Shown here: positions 24,175-33,103 of the stretch, piece by piece
Layout: each line of letters begins with the position of its first letter
Position numbering within the stretch: position 1 is the first letter of the stretch
From: Desulfosudis oleivorans Hxd3
Lineage (GTDB): Bacteria; Desulfobacterota; Desulfobacteria; Desulfobacterales; Desulfosudaceae
Reading direction: 5' to 3'
Assembly (NCBI RefSeq): GCF_000018405.1
Contig: NC_009943.1
Span: 1,677,001-1,741,000, forward strand
DNA: 64,000 bases
The notes under the pieces: model-generated
What the model was told of the DNA's origin: nothing
The model's input: only the letters and a program-made list of their open reading frames with translations
Databases searched by the model: none
Program-made: the position numbers and the translations under genes

Positions 24175-24808
24175 CATTCAGCCGATTGACCCGGTTCAAC
24201 CCGATTCGGCCCTGATCGACCGGGCCTGTGGCCTGCTGAATGCCGGCGGTGTGTTGGTTTTTCCAACGGTCACGCTTTACGGCCTGGCCGCTGATGCCTG
24301 GAACCGGTCCGCTGTGGAAAAGGTGCGGCAGATCAAGGGCCGTCCGGATGACAAGCCCATTTTAATTCTCATTCCGGACGCTGCTGCGGCAGCCGGACTG
24401 GTGACAACTGTGCCGGCCGGGGCCGAACAGCTCATGGACCGGTTCTGGCCGGGAAACGTGACCCTGGTGTTTGAAGCATCGGCCAGGGTGCCATCTCACC
24501 TGATCTCCCCGTCCGGCACCATCGGTCTGCGCGTTCCCTCTCATCCTGTTGCTCATGCCCTGGTGGTCCGGCTGGGCCGGCCTGTTACCGGCACCAGCGC
24601 CAACCGGTCCGGCAGCCCGGCGTGCGGCCGCGTAGCAGACCTGGATGTCGACATTGTAAGGCTTGCGGACATGGTGCTGGATGCCGGCGTCCTTGGCGGC
24701 GGGGTGGGTTCCACCGTGGTGGACGTGACAATGAATCCGCCGAAGGTGCTTCGGGAGGGCACGGTCCGGGCAGCCGATATCCTGAAGGCTGCGGGCACGG
24801 TCCGGTAA
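24131..24808 (+). CDS. YrdC/Sua5-family threonylcarbamoyl-AMP synthase
   Basis: This 225-residue protein has the YrdC core: [31 protein letters not shown] (nucleotide/threonine site), and [11 protein letters not shown] followed by [13 protein letters not shown]. These enzymes make threonylcarbamoyl-adenylate for the t6A modification of ANN-decoding tRNAs. It lacks the long C-terminal Sua5 domain, so it is the short type. It overlaps the end of purD-purE by 44 bases in another frame, which implies translational coupling. AAGGA about 11 bases upstream could serve as ribosome site. Confidence 0.9.
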   Translation: MLKKRPNSLADYRHNIQPIDPVQPDSALIDRACGLLNAGGVLVFPTVTLYGLAADAWNRSAVEKVRQIKGRPDDKPILILIPDAAAAAGLVTTVPAGAEQLMDRFWPGNVTLVFEASARVPSHLISPSGTIGLRVPSHPVAHALVVRLGRPVTGTSANRSGSPACGRVADLDVDIVRLADMVLDAGVLGGGVGSTVVDVTMNPPKVLREGTVRAADILKAAGTVR

Positions 24809-24864
24809 ACCGCCGGCCGGTGTATTGACAAGGAGGATGTAATCTCATATAAATTCTGCCTGAC

Positions 24865-24951
24865 GCCGGAGTGGTGAAACTGGTAGACGCAGAGGACTCA
24901 AAATCCTCCGGGGGCAACTCCGTGTCGGTTCGATTCCGACCTCCGGCACCA
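24865..24951 (+). tRNA. tRNA-Leu (anticodon CAA)
   Basis: An 87-nt class II tRNA: acceptor GCCGGAG/CTCCGGC, anticodon stem GAGGA/TCCTC with loop CTCAAAA (anticodon CAA), a long variable arm (CGGGGGCAACTCCGTG), a T loop with GGTTCGATTCC, and an encoded CCA end. Confidence 0.95.
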
Positions 24952-24961
24952 GATAACATAA

Positions 24962-24994
24962 GGGGGTGGCGCCTGTTTCGGCCAGCCCCTTTTT
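24962..24994 (+). terminator. Probable terminator after tRNA-Leu
   Basis: GGGGTGGC pairs with GCCAGCCCC (one bulged base) and is followed by TTTTT. It lies just upstream of the MBL-fold gene and implies that gene has its own promoter or depends on read-through. Confidence 0.65.
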
Positions 24995-25007
24995 AATGAA
25001 GAGGACC

Positions 25008-25916
25008 ATGACACAACATCCCCGCATGCTCCGTATTGCCGACCATCTCTATCTGGTCCGTGCCCCGGCCAAGGGCCGTTTCCCCTTCTGTCACGGGTTT
25101 CTTTTTTGTGGCGGGGGCCAGACCCTGATGATCGACGCCGGTCTGGGGCCGGAGCTGACTCAGGAGATTGACCGGTTGTGCCGTATCGACATTCTGGTGA
25201 TTTCTCACTCCCATCCGGACCATATTCTAAACTGGCACCTGCTGGAAGACAGGACTCTGCTGCTGCCCCGGCAGACGCCGGACTCGGTGACCGACCTTGA
25301 CCGTTTGGGGGTGCGTTACACCGGCACACCGGAGCGGGGGGCCCACTGGGTCAATGCCATCGGCAGGCCCCTGGGGCTGCGGCCGTTTCGCAAACCGGAC
25401 GGCCGGTTTGACAACGGTCACATATTTGCCCTGGGACCGGCCCGTATCGAGGCCATTCACGCGCCGGGCCATCTGGATGATCATTACTGTTTTTTTGATC
25501 ACGGGTCCGGCACTCTGATCACCACGGACATCGATTTTTCCGGCTTCGGCCCCTGGTACGGCAACCCGGAAGGCGCCATAAAACCCTTTCAGGAAAGCAT
25601 TCGGCGGCTGATGGAGCTGCCCTACCGGCGGGTCTGCGCCTCCCACCGGCTGCCCCACGAAGGCGACGCCACCCAACTGTTTGAAGGGTTTCTGGACGGC
25701 TTTGAGCGTCAGAAACAGACAGTGTTCGCGCTGCTGGGAAAAGAGGGGAAAACCCTGGAAGAAATGGTGGCGCATTCGCCTTTTTACAAGAACCGGTTTC
25801 CCGACCGGATCATTCAGCACACCTTTGAGGAGCAGATGATCGCTAAACTCCTGGCCCTGCTGGAAGAAGAGGGCCGGGTGATACAGGACCACGGCCGGTT
25901 TATGCCGGCGGCGTAG
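25008..25916 (+). CDS. MBL-fold metallo-hydrolase
   Basis: 302 residues with the metallo-beta-lactamase metal-binding motif SHSHPDH near residue 67, a later metal His in HAPGHLDDHYCFF, and TTDIDFSGFG supplying the bridging Asp. ASHRLPHEGD gives a further His. The family hydrolyses ester, thioester or phosphodiester bonds with two zinc or iron ions; here the substrate is unknown. The C-terminal helical part (EEMVAHSPFYKNRFPDRII) resembles that of thioesterase/lactonase-like members. I start at ATG 25008 because GAGG is just upstream; starts at 24966 and 24996 lie in or directly after the tRNA terminator and lack ribosome sites. Confidence 0.82.
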   Translation: MTQHPRMLRIADHLYLVRAPAKGRFPFCHGFLFCGGGQTLMIDAGLGPELTQEIDRLCRIDILVISHSHPDHILNWHLLEDRTLLLPRQTPDSVTDLDRLGVRYTGTPERGAHWVNAIGRPLGLRPFRKPDGRFDNGHIFALGPARIEAIHAPGHLDDHYCFFDHGSGTLITTDIDFSGFGPWYGNPEGAIKPFQESIRRLMELPYRRVCASHRLPHEGDATQLFEGFLDGFERQKQTVFALLGKEGKTLEEMVAHSPFYKNRFPDRIIQHTFEEQMIAKLLALLEEEGRVIQDHGRFMPAA

Positions 25917-26061
25917 TCGTCCGGTTTTGTTCTCCCGGCAAAAACCTGAATAATTGGATTGAGGAGCAGGGATGGAAGGTGATAAGGTGGCAGGCCTGTA
26001 TGTTTTGAAAGGATGAGTCTGTTTTGTTTTTGATTTACACGTTATATGTTCAGGTTGGCCC

Positions 26062-27294
26062 ATGGAGACGATGACCACCGGGGACAAAAAGATATTTGCC
26101 GCTATTTTTGTCTCCATATTCGGTGCGGTCATGGGCGTGGGCATCGTTGTTCCGCTGCTGCCGGTCTATGCGCAGAACCTGGGGGCCAGTGGTTTTTACA
26201 TCGGCCTTATTTTTGCCGCGTTTTCCCTGTCCCGCACCTTTCTGCTGCCCCTTTTCGGTTCGCTGTCCGACCGGACCGGGCGCAAGCCCTACATCACCAT
26301 CGGGCTCTTTGGCTACGCCCTGGTTTCCGTGGCCTTCATCTATTCGGATACAGTGGGCGGGCTGATCTGGCTGCGATTCCTGCAGGGAATTGCCTCGGCC
26401 ATGATCATGCCAGTGGCCCAGGCCTATATCGGTGACATCACGCCGAAAAACAGGGAAGGGTTTACCATGGGGCTTTTCAACCTCTCCATGTTTACCAGCC
26501 TGAGCATCGGCCCCCTGCTGGGCGGCGTCATAAACGACCTGGCCGGTCTGGACGCGGCCTTTGCCGGCATGGGAGTGCTCTCCCTGGCGGCGTGTCTGGC
26601 AAGCCTTTTTCTGCTGCCCCCGGTGCGGGAGGAACACGTCATGACCCGGGGCAGCGTTCCGGCGAAATGGTCACTGCTGCTGACGGACCGTTTTTTATAC
26701 GGTCTTTTCTGTCTGCGGTTTGTGTATGTGTTTTGCATCGGCACCATCTGGTGTTTTCTGCCGGTGTTTGCCAGCAGCATCGGCCTGTCCAGCTCCCGGA
26801 TAGGGGTGCTGATCATGCTGGGGGTGTTTGTCAGCGGGCTTTTGCAGATGCCCATGGGCATGCTGGCCGACCGGACGGATCAGAAAAGAATGGCGATCTG
26901 CGGCGGCCTGATGACCGCAGGCGCCATGGTGGTCTATACTTGGGCCGTTGATTTCTGGGGACTGTTTGCCGCCAGCGTTGCCTTCGGCATCGGCGGCGGC
27001 GTGGCCATGCCGCCCCTGATGGCCATGGCCGTGGTCAAAGGTGGAGAGACAAGGGCCATGGGATCGGTTATGTCCCTTCTCACCGTTGCCCACAGCATGG
27101 GCATGCTGTTCGGCGCCGCCATCGGCGGTGTGGCCATGGACTTTTTCTCCCTTCGCCAGGCGTTTCCCTTTGCCGGCCTGATCATGGTGGCGGGGGTTGT
27201 GATTTTTGCGGTTTGTACATATAGTAAGCGGTGCGAGGTGGACGCGGACACTCCGTCCGTGGCTCGTATAACAGGGCCTCACGACGGTATCTGA
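26062..27294 (+). CDS. MFS transporter (drug/metabolite efflux type)
   Basis: A 410-residue, 12-helix major facilitator. The loop 2-3 motif is FGSLSDRTGRKPY, and a second copy in the other half reads GMLADRTDQKRM. The first helix (FVSIFGAVMGVGIVVPLLPVYA) with a GxGxxxPxLP pattern is typical of multidrug/proton antiporters. The substrate is unknown. It lies upstream of lptF with about 100 bases between, and could share a transcript with the LPS genes, though nothing in it points to lipid transport. No strong ribosome site precedes ATG 26062; an ATG three codons later is possible. Confidence 0.85.
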   Translation: METMTTGDKKIFAAIFVSIFGAVMGVGIVVPLLPVYAQNLGASGFYIGLIFAAFSLSRTFLLPLFGSLSDRTGRKPYITIGLFGYALVSVAFIYSDTVGGLIWLRFLQGIASAMIMPVAQAYIGDITPKNREGFTMGLFNLSMFTSLSIGPLLGGVINDLAGLDAAFAGMGVLSLAACLASLFLLPPVREEHVMTRGSVPAKWSLLLTDRFLYGLFCLRFVYVFCIGTIWCFLPVFASSIGLSSSRIGVLIMLGVFVSGLLQMPMGMLADRTDQKRMAICGGLMTAGAMVVYTWAVDFWGLFAASVAFGIGGGVAMPPLMAMAVVKGGETRAMGSVMSLLTVAHSMGMLFGAAIGGVAMDFFSLRQAFPFAGLIMVAGVVIFAVCTYSKRCEVDADTPSVARITGPHDGI

Positions 27295-27392
27295 GAAGAG
27301 CCGTTGCGCTTGTACCATGGGAACGGCGACACCGGCCCGGTTCGGCAGCACCACTACAACCGACAACCGTCCATGACAGGCAGCGCGGACGA

Positions 27393-28568
27393 ATGAAACC
27401 CACAGCCATCGACAGATATATCATGGCCGAACTGGTGCCGGTTTTCGGTGTCAGCCTGGCCGTGTTTACCCTGGTTTTTCTGACCCACCAGCTTCTGGAT
27501 ATCACCAATTTCATCGTCAACTACGGGACCGGGCTCGGCGTGGTGATGCTGATGCTGGTCTATTCCACGCCTTATTTTCTTGTTTATGTAATTCCCATCT
27601 CCACCATGATGGCCGTGTTGCTGACCTTTTTGCGCATGTCCGGAGACAATGAGATCGTTGCTCTCAAGTCGAGCGGTGTCAGCCTCTACCGGCTATTCTA
27701 CCCGGTGATGGGGTTCTGTGTGGCGGCCTGCCTGCTGACCCTGCTGATGACCCTGTGGGGCCTGCCCAGGGGCAAGGTGGCCTTCAAACAGCTGGCCTAC
27801 ACGGTGGTCACGTCCAATCCCAACCTGGGGATTGTCGACCGGGAGTTCAACACCCTGTTTAACGGCATCACCCTGTATGTCGGCCAGTTTGATAAGAAGC
27901 AGCGGGTGCTGTCGGACGTGTTCATTGAAGACCAGCGGAGTGCCGGCAAGCCGGTGACCATCTGTGCGCCTTCCGGCACCCTTGACGTGGACATGGTCGG
28001 ACAGGTGGTCCGGCTCTCTCTTGCAGACGGCAGAATGTACCAGGTCGACCTGCGGGATCGGTCGTCCCGGGTGATCCGGTTTGAGACCTATGATATCCAC
28101 CTTGACCTGGAGCGTGCCGGACAGGTGGCTTCCACTGCCGCCAGAAGTGAAAAAGAGATGTCCCTTGCCGAGCTATTCGACCATATTCAAAAGGCGGGTG
28201 CGGCGGGCCTTCCACGGGGATCGGCCCGTATGGAGCTTCACAAGAAGTTTTCCATTCCCTTTGCCTGCGTGGTGCTGGGCCTTCTTGCCGTACCCCTGGG
28301 GGTACAGGCCAGGGGACGGAAGACCTCCTCCGGCATTGGCCTGGCCCTTGTTTTTTTTCTTCTTTACTACCTGGTGCTCTCCGGTGGTGAGATTCTGGGA
28401 GAGTCCGGTTTCCTCCATCCGGCCCTGGCCATGTGGCTGCCCGACATGGTGATGGGAGGCCTCGGACTTTTTCTTTATGCGGAAGCGGCAAAGGACCGGA
28501 ACCTGAGGACGTTTTTCGAGATGCTGCAAGTGCGCTTTCGGGCCGGTGCGCGGGGAGAGGCGGCATGA
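27393..28568 (+). CDS. lptF: LPS export permease LptF
   Basis: This 391-residue protein is of the YjgP/YjgQ family: it begins with IDRYIMAELVPVFGVSLAVF, has three N-terminal membrane helices, a periplasmic beta-jellyroll domain (about 130-265) and three C-terminal helices with KFSIPFACVVLGLLAVPLG. LptF and LptG form the inner-membrane part of the LptB2FG exporter that extracts LPS for transport to the outer membrane. The start at 27393 is where family members begin; the frame is open further upstream but without a match. The stop overlaps the lptG ATG (ATGA). LptB, LptA and LptC are not in the window. Confidence 0.92.
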   Translation: MKPTAIDRYIMAELVPVFGVSLAVFTLVFLTHQLLDITNFIVNYGTGLGVVMLMLVYSTPYFLVYVIPISTMMAVLLTFLRMSGDNEIVALKSSGVSLYRLFYPVMGFCVAACLLTLLMTLWGLPRGKVAFKQLAYTVVTSNPNLGIVDREFNTLFNGITLYVGQFDKKQRVLSDVFIEDQRSAGKPVTICAPSGTLDVDMVGQVVRLSLADGRMYQVDLRDRSSRVIRFETYDIHLDLERAGQVASTAARSEKEMSLAELFDHIQKAGAAGLPRGSARMELHKKFSIPFACVVLGLLAVPLGVQARGRKTSSGIGLALVFFLLYYLVLSGGEILGESGFLHPALAMWLPDMVMGGLGLFLYAEAAKDRNLRTFFEMLQVRFRAGARGEAA

Positions 28569-29644
28569 CGATCCTGTCCCGATATATTATTGCTGAGATT
28601 CTCAAGGCGCTGGCCGTTGTCATGGCCGTGGTGATCGTCATCTACGTGGCCGTCGATTTTTTTGAAAAGATCGACGATTTTCTCGGGGCGGGGGTACCGC
28701 TTTCCCGCATGGCTGTTTTTTTTCTGTTCAAGATTCCGCTGATTGTTGTTCAGACAGCACCGGTGGGTGTGCTGATCGCCTCCCTGGTGGTTTTCGGTCT
28801 CATGAACCGGCGGAACGAGGTGACAGCCCTGAAAAGCAGCGGCATCGGCCCGGCATCACTTTTTAAACCGGCGGCTGTCGTGGGCGTGGGGTGCTGTGTG
28901 CTGCTGCTTATCGTTTCAGAGATCGTTGTTCCCCGTACCATCAGCCGGGCCAATTACATCTGGCTGCAGCAGGTCCGGCAGAAGACCTCCAGTGTCGACC
29001 AGAAGAATAACATATGGCTGAAAGACGACCGGACCATTGTACACATTCGGCACTATCAGCCGCGGGAGAAAAAAGCGTTTGATGTGGTCCTCCACGATCT
29101 GGATGAAGGTTTCCGGGTGACCCGGCGCATCGATGCAGCCCGGGGCCTCTATGATGGAGGCCAGTGGACCCTGCGCAATGTGCTGGACCAGCAGTTTGAC
29201 GTCGCCGGGAACGTTCAGCTTGTCGAATTCAGGGAGCGGCTGAAGATCGAGCTGGACCTGCTTCCCGAAGACCTGGACCGGGCTGCGGAAAGTGCCGACG
29301 AGATGGGGTTTGTCCAGCTGCTTGACAGAATTCGGCAGGTCGAACGGCAGGGGTACAGCGTGGTTTCTCACCGGGTGGACCTTCATGCCAAGCTCTCGTT
29401 TCCCTTTGTCTGCCTGCTGATGGGCCTGATTGGCGCGGCCCTCGGCATCATGGGCAGAACCCGGGGCGGCATCACCGCCAACGCCGCTTATGGCGTGGGG
29501 GCCTCCTTTGTGTACTGGATATTTCACAGCTTCTGCATCTCCCTGGGATATGGCGGCATGCTGCCGCCGTTGATCGCGGCATGGTCGGCCAACCTGGTGT
29601 TCGGGGGAGCAACGGCCGCGGTGATCCTTGTCGCCCGGCGATAA
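28565..29644 (+). CDS. lptG: LPS export permease LptG
   Basis: A 359-residue YjgQ-type permease. The N-terminus LSRYIIAEILKALAVVMAVVIVIYVAVDFFEKID, the segment EVTALKSSGIGPASLF and the C-terminal KLSFPFVCLLMGLIGAALG follow the LptF/LptG pattern of three helices, a periplasmic domain and three helices. It is the partner of LptF, with which it overlaps by four bases, and it is followed after 19 bases by the waaA-lpxK fusion. Order after LptF and the DFFEKID motif favour LptG over a second LptF. Confidence 0.92.
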   Translation: MTILSRYIIAEILKALAVVMAVVIVIYVAVDFFEKIDDFLGAGVPLSRMAVFFLFKIPLIVVQTAPVGVLIASLVVFGLMNRRNEVTALKSSGIGPASLFKPAAVVGVGCCVLLLIVSEIVVPRTISRANYIWLQQVRQKTSSVDQKNNIWLKDDRTIVHIRHYQPREKKAFDVVLHDLDEGFRVTRRIDAARGLYDGGQWTLRNVLDQQFDVAGNVQLVEFRERLKIELDLLPEDLDRAAESADEMGFVQLLDRIRQVERQGYSVVSHRVDLHAKLSFPFVCLLMGLIGAALGIMGRTRGGITANAAYGVGASFVYWIFHSFCISLGYGGMLPPLIAAWSANLVFGGATAAVILVARR

Positions 29645-29663
29645 AGCCGTTACAGGTGCCTGA

Positions 29664-32042
29664 ATGAAATGGTGTTACAACCTGGTACTGATGGTGCTTT
29701 TTGTGGTGGCCGGCCCCCCGGCCCTGGTGGCTTCCCTGTTTTCGAAAAAGCGCAGGACCACGGTTTTCAAACGGCTGGGGTTTCAGGAGATTCCCGATCA
29801 CCGGCGACTGGAGAAAGATCGCCCGGTCTGGGTTCATGCCCTGTCCGTGGGAGAGGTGCTTTCCGCCGTTGAATTGACGGCCCGGTTAAAAGCGGCTTTC
29901 CCCGGCCGGCCAGTCTTTTTTTCGGCAACCACCCGGACCGGCATCGACACAGCCCGGAATCGTTTGGCCGGCATCGCTGATGAGGTTTTTTGTTTTTGCT
30001 ATGATCTTCCTTTTTCCGTGGCGCGCATGGTCAATCGGATCAATCCCGGCCTGGTGGTGGTGGTGGAATCCGATATCTGGCCCAACTTTCTCTGGACCCT
30101 TGAGAAGCGGCACGTTCCTGTCGTTCTGGCCAATGGCCGGCTGTCAGAGAAAAGTTTTGCCGGGTATCGCCGGTTTTCATGTGTCATGGGCCCGGTGTTG
30201 AACACGTTTTCCGCCATCTGTGCTCAGACACGGCAGGATGCCGACCGCTTTGCCGCCCTTGGCGTTGCCGGAGAAAAAACAGTGGTGACGGGCAGCATCA
30301 AGTTTGACCGGCAAGCGCCCTCTTTGTCCAGTGACCAGCGCATTGATCTTCGCCACCGCCTGGGCATTGCACCTGATGCCCGCATCCTGGTGGCCGGCAG
30401 CACGCATCCCGGCGAAGAAGAAGGTCTGGCCAGCGCCCTGGCTGGTGTGTGGAAAGCGTTTAAACACCTGGTGCTGGTGGTCGCGCCCCGCGACCCGGCC
30501 CGGTCCGGCGACGTGGCCGCAATATTCGGCGGTCCGGACGCCGGGGCCTTTACCCTGACCGGGGTGGGGCAGGCGGACAGACCCGGCCCGGTTCGGGTGG
30601 TGGTGATTGACCGTATCGGCCTGCTTAACGATCTGTATGCTGTTGCGGACATCGCGGTTATCGGCGGGAGCTTTTTAAACCTGAGGGGGCACAATCCCCT
30701 GGAACCGGCGGCCTGCAGTGTTCCGGTCCTGTTCGGCCCTCACATGGAGGACTTTGCCGAAATCGTCCGGCTGCTGATCGACGACGGCGGCGCCCTTCAG
30801 GTAAAGGATGTGGAGACACTGGGACCTGTTATCACCGGCCTGCTGACCGACCGGGACCAGCGCCGCCAGATGGGCCGGGCCGCCTTTCAAGTATTTGAAG
30901 CCAACCGGGGCGCCCTGGACAGGGTAATGACCGTGTGCCATATAGCGGAGAAAAACCCGCCGCCAGCCAGACCTGTTACCGGCGGCGGGACTCTTTTAAT
31001 GCCGCTTTCCTTTCTGTACGGCGGAGCCGCGCGCTTGCGGCGCGGCCTGTACACGAAAGGTTTCATTCGACCCCGGCAGCTGCCCTGCCTGGTGATATCG
31101 GTGGGCAACATCACCGTGGGCGGCACCGGCAAGACCCCCATGACCATCTATCTCGCCAAACTGCTGGTCCGAATGGGGCGGGCCCCCATGATCGTCAGCC
31201 GGGGATACCGGGGCACTGCCTCGGTAACCGGTGGCCTGGTGAGTGATCACACCGGTGTGCGCATGAATGTGGGCCAAGCCGGGGATGAACCTTTTATGAT
31301 GGCCCATGCCCTGCCCGGTGTGCCCGTGGTGGTGGGGAAAAAGAGGTACCGGGCCGCCACCGCCGCCATGGCGGACCTTCCCACGGACGTGGTGATTCTG
31401 GATGACGGGTTTCAGCACTTTCAACTGGCCCGGAACCTGGATATTCTACTGCTGGACAGCACCCGGCCTGTGGGTAACGGAAAACTTCTGCCCGCCGGAC
31501 CTCTGCGGGAACCCCTGTCCTGTCTGGCCCATGCCCATGCGTTTGTTTTTACCCGGTCGGATCCGGCTGCTGATTTGCGGCCGGATTCGGCCATCTTACC
31601 TTATTTGAAGGAAAAGCCTGTTTTTCGGGCCTTTCACCGGCCGGTGCTGGACGGGTGGGTCAGGGCCGGGGACGAAGCGATGGCCCCGGCCCAATCGGCT
31701 GATGTCACGCTATTAAAGAACTTGCCGGTATTTGTATTCTGCGGACTTGCGCAAAACAGCGGGTTTTTAAAAAGCGTTCGGCAGACAGGCGCCCGGGTGA
31801 CGGGCCACCTGTTTTTTCGGGACCACCATGCCTACACGGACGAGGACCTTTCCGTTATCTCCGGCCGTGCCTTGGCATCCGGGGTAAAAACAGTTGTCAC
31901 CAGCAAAAAGGATTACGTAAAATTTTCCGGTCGGGTGGGCCTTTTAGGAGTTGATCTGGCGGTGCTGGGCGTGGAGATTGATTTCGGCCCGGACCGGGGG
32001 GGGGTTGAATCCTTTGTGGCCGCGTCGTTGCGGGACAAATGA
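29664..32042 (+). CDS. waaA-lpxK: WaaA-LpxK fusion: Kdo transferase + lipid A 4'-kinase
   Basis: 792 residues in one frame. Residues 1-430 are WaaA/KdtA: an N-terminal anchor helix, WVHALSVGEV (catalytic Glu64), VESDIWPNF at 134-142, GSIKFD at 210-215 and GGSFLNLRGHNPLEPA at 335-350. It adds Kdo to lipid IVA from CMP-Kdo. Residues about 440-792 are LpxK: ISVGNITVGGTGKTP with the P-loop at 485-491, VSRGYRG at 511-517 and ILDDGFQH at 578-585. It phosphorylates the 4' position of the disaccharide. LpxK acts immediately before WaaA, so the fusion joins consecutive steps at the membrane, in reverse order along the chain. The linker (NPPPARPVTGGG) is Pro-rich. It follows lptFG in the same direction. 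Confidence 0.93.
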   Translation: MKWCYNLVLMVLFVVAGPPALVASLFSKKRRTTVFKRLGFQEIPDHRRLEKDRPVWVHALSVGEVLSAVELTARLKAAFPGRPVFFSATTRTGIDTARNRLAGIADEVFCFCYDLPFSVARMVNRINPGLVVVVESDIWPNFLWTLEKRHVPVVLANGRLSEKSFAGYRRFSCVMGPVLNTFSAICAQTRQDADRFAALGVAGEKTVVTGSIKFDRQAPSLSSDQRIDLRHRLGIAPDARILVAGSTHPGEEEGLASALAGVWKAFKHLVLVVAPRDPARSGDVAAIFGGPDAGAFTLTGVGQADRPGPVRVVVIDRIGLLNDLYAVADIAVIGGSFLNLRGHNPLEPAACSVPVLFGPHMEDFAEIVRLLIDDGGALQVKDVETLGPVITGLLTDRDQRRQMGRAAFQVFEANRGALDRVMTVCHIAEKNPPPARPVTGGGTLLMPLSFLYGGAARLRRGLYTKGFIRPRQLPCLVISVGNITVGGTGKTPMTIYLAKLLVRMGRAPMIVSRGYRGTASVTGGLVSDHTGVRMNVGQAGDEPFMMAHALPGVPVVVGKKRYRAATAAMADLPTDVVILDDGFQHFQLARNLDILLLDSTRPVGNGKLLPAGPLREPLSCLAHAHAFVFTRSDPAADLRPDSAILPYLKEKPVFRAFHRPVLDGWVRAGDEAMAPAQSADVTLLKNLPVFVFCGLAQNSGFLKSVRQTGARVTGHLFFRDHHAYTDEDLSVISGRALASGVKTVVTSKKDYVKFSGRVGLLGVDLAVLGVEIDFGPDRGGVESFVAASLRDK

Positions 32043-32193
32043 AGGAGTATATCCCTGGCGTTGACACTCTGAAGCGTTTCGGGTATTTTGCCGGCATCCG
32101 ATGATACAGGAAGGCTGGAGCAGGAAGAATGGAAGCAGGGCGGACAAAGCGGGATATGGTGCTGATGGTATTACACGGCGCGGAGGCGGGGAG

Positions 32194-33000
32194 ATGAAGG
32201 TGGCCCTGCTGGGAACCTGCCGGCTGTTACCGGTGCGACGACATTTTGACTGTACCGGTTTTGACCAGGACATCTCCTATGTTCACTCAACAAAAGAAAT
32301 TCTCCAGCTGCTTTCGTTTATCACAAAACGGATTGAGATTCCGGACGCGGTTAACCGTTTCTGCTTTCGGACTTCGATCCTGAACCGCCGGCCGGTGCCT
32401 CATTCTCAGAAGTTTGTTGATCAATTTAACGCCGCCGATCTGTTTGTGGTGGAGATCTGCGCGCAGAAGAAATACATGTTTGAAGAATATGTCATGCATC
32501 ACCTGGCCGTGGATCAGCGGCTTCACTACTACCGGGACACGCCGAAAGATATTCGGCAAAGGACCGTGGCAGTTCACCAGGACAGTGACGAAATCGACGA
32601 AGACATCGACGAGATTGTGCGACTGGTGCATCCCAGAAGAGTGTTGGTGGTGTCTCATTTCAACGCCATGGTCAACATGGCCCCACATTCGGCAATCGGT
32701 GCCGTCGGAAAAGCACGGCAACTGTTTGGCCGGTTGCTTCCTTTTGCTAAGGGGCGGGAGACTGTGCCTCAGGAGTTCACCACAATCAAAAAGAGGGCCG
32801 ACCTGATCCAACTCCTTGGCCGTATCTCCGGGGAAAAGGACCTTCCTTTTTTTGATCCGACCGTCACGCTGAAGGACCACTCTCAGGAGAGCCTGTTGCA
32901 GGAAGAGGCCCCTGGCCTGCCTCCCGGTCATTACACCGACTTCGGCGCGGAAGTGGTGGGCCGCGTGATGGCCGGGGAGATCAACCGGATCATGGGGTGA
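32194..33000 (+). CDS. Hypothetical protein, possibly SGNH-hydrolase-like
   Basis: 268 residues from ATG 32194 (GGAGG about 10 bases upstream), which begins MKVALLGTCRLLPVRRHF. I do not recognise the family. Visible features are an N-terminal hydrophobic strand ending in a small-residue turn with Cys (LLGTC), a mid-chain VVEICAQKKYMFEEY, RRVLVVSHFNAM, and a C-terminal HYTDFGAEVVGRVM. That start and the late D-x-G-A end are reminiscent of SGNH/GDSL-type hydrolases, where the last His/Asp pair is followed by a helix, but no catalytic Ser can be assigned. It has no signal peptide or membrane helix. It lies between the waaA-lpxK fusion and an FkbM methyltransferase, so a role in surface polysaccharide is plausible. 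Confidence 0.55.
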   Translation: MKVALLGTCRLLPVRRHFDCTGFDQDISYVHSTKEILQLLSFITKRIEIPDAVNRFCFRTSILNRRPVPHSQKFVDQFNAADLFVVEICAQKKYMFEEYVMHHLAVDQRLHYYRDTPKDIRQRTVAVHQDSDEIDEDIDEIVRLVHPRRVLVVSHFNAMVNMAPHSAIGAVGKARQLFGRLLPFAKGRETVPQEFTTIKKRADLIQLLGRISGEKDLPFFDPTVTLKDHSQESLLQEEAPGLPPGHYTDFGAEVVGRVMAGEINRIMG

Positions 33001-33103
33001 CAGGCCTTTATGTTTAAAGATGATTCTTTTCCCGGCAGAAGGCGCCCATGTCCGGCAGCCGCCGGGAAACATAAACTGCTGGAGCAGAAAGGGGTAACAA
33101 CTT

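Noticed and set aside
20829-24951. tRNA genes as attachment sites of an integrated element
   Set aside because: No integrase, no direct repeat of a tRNA 3' end, and ordinary housekeeping genes lie on both sides.
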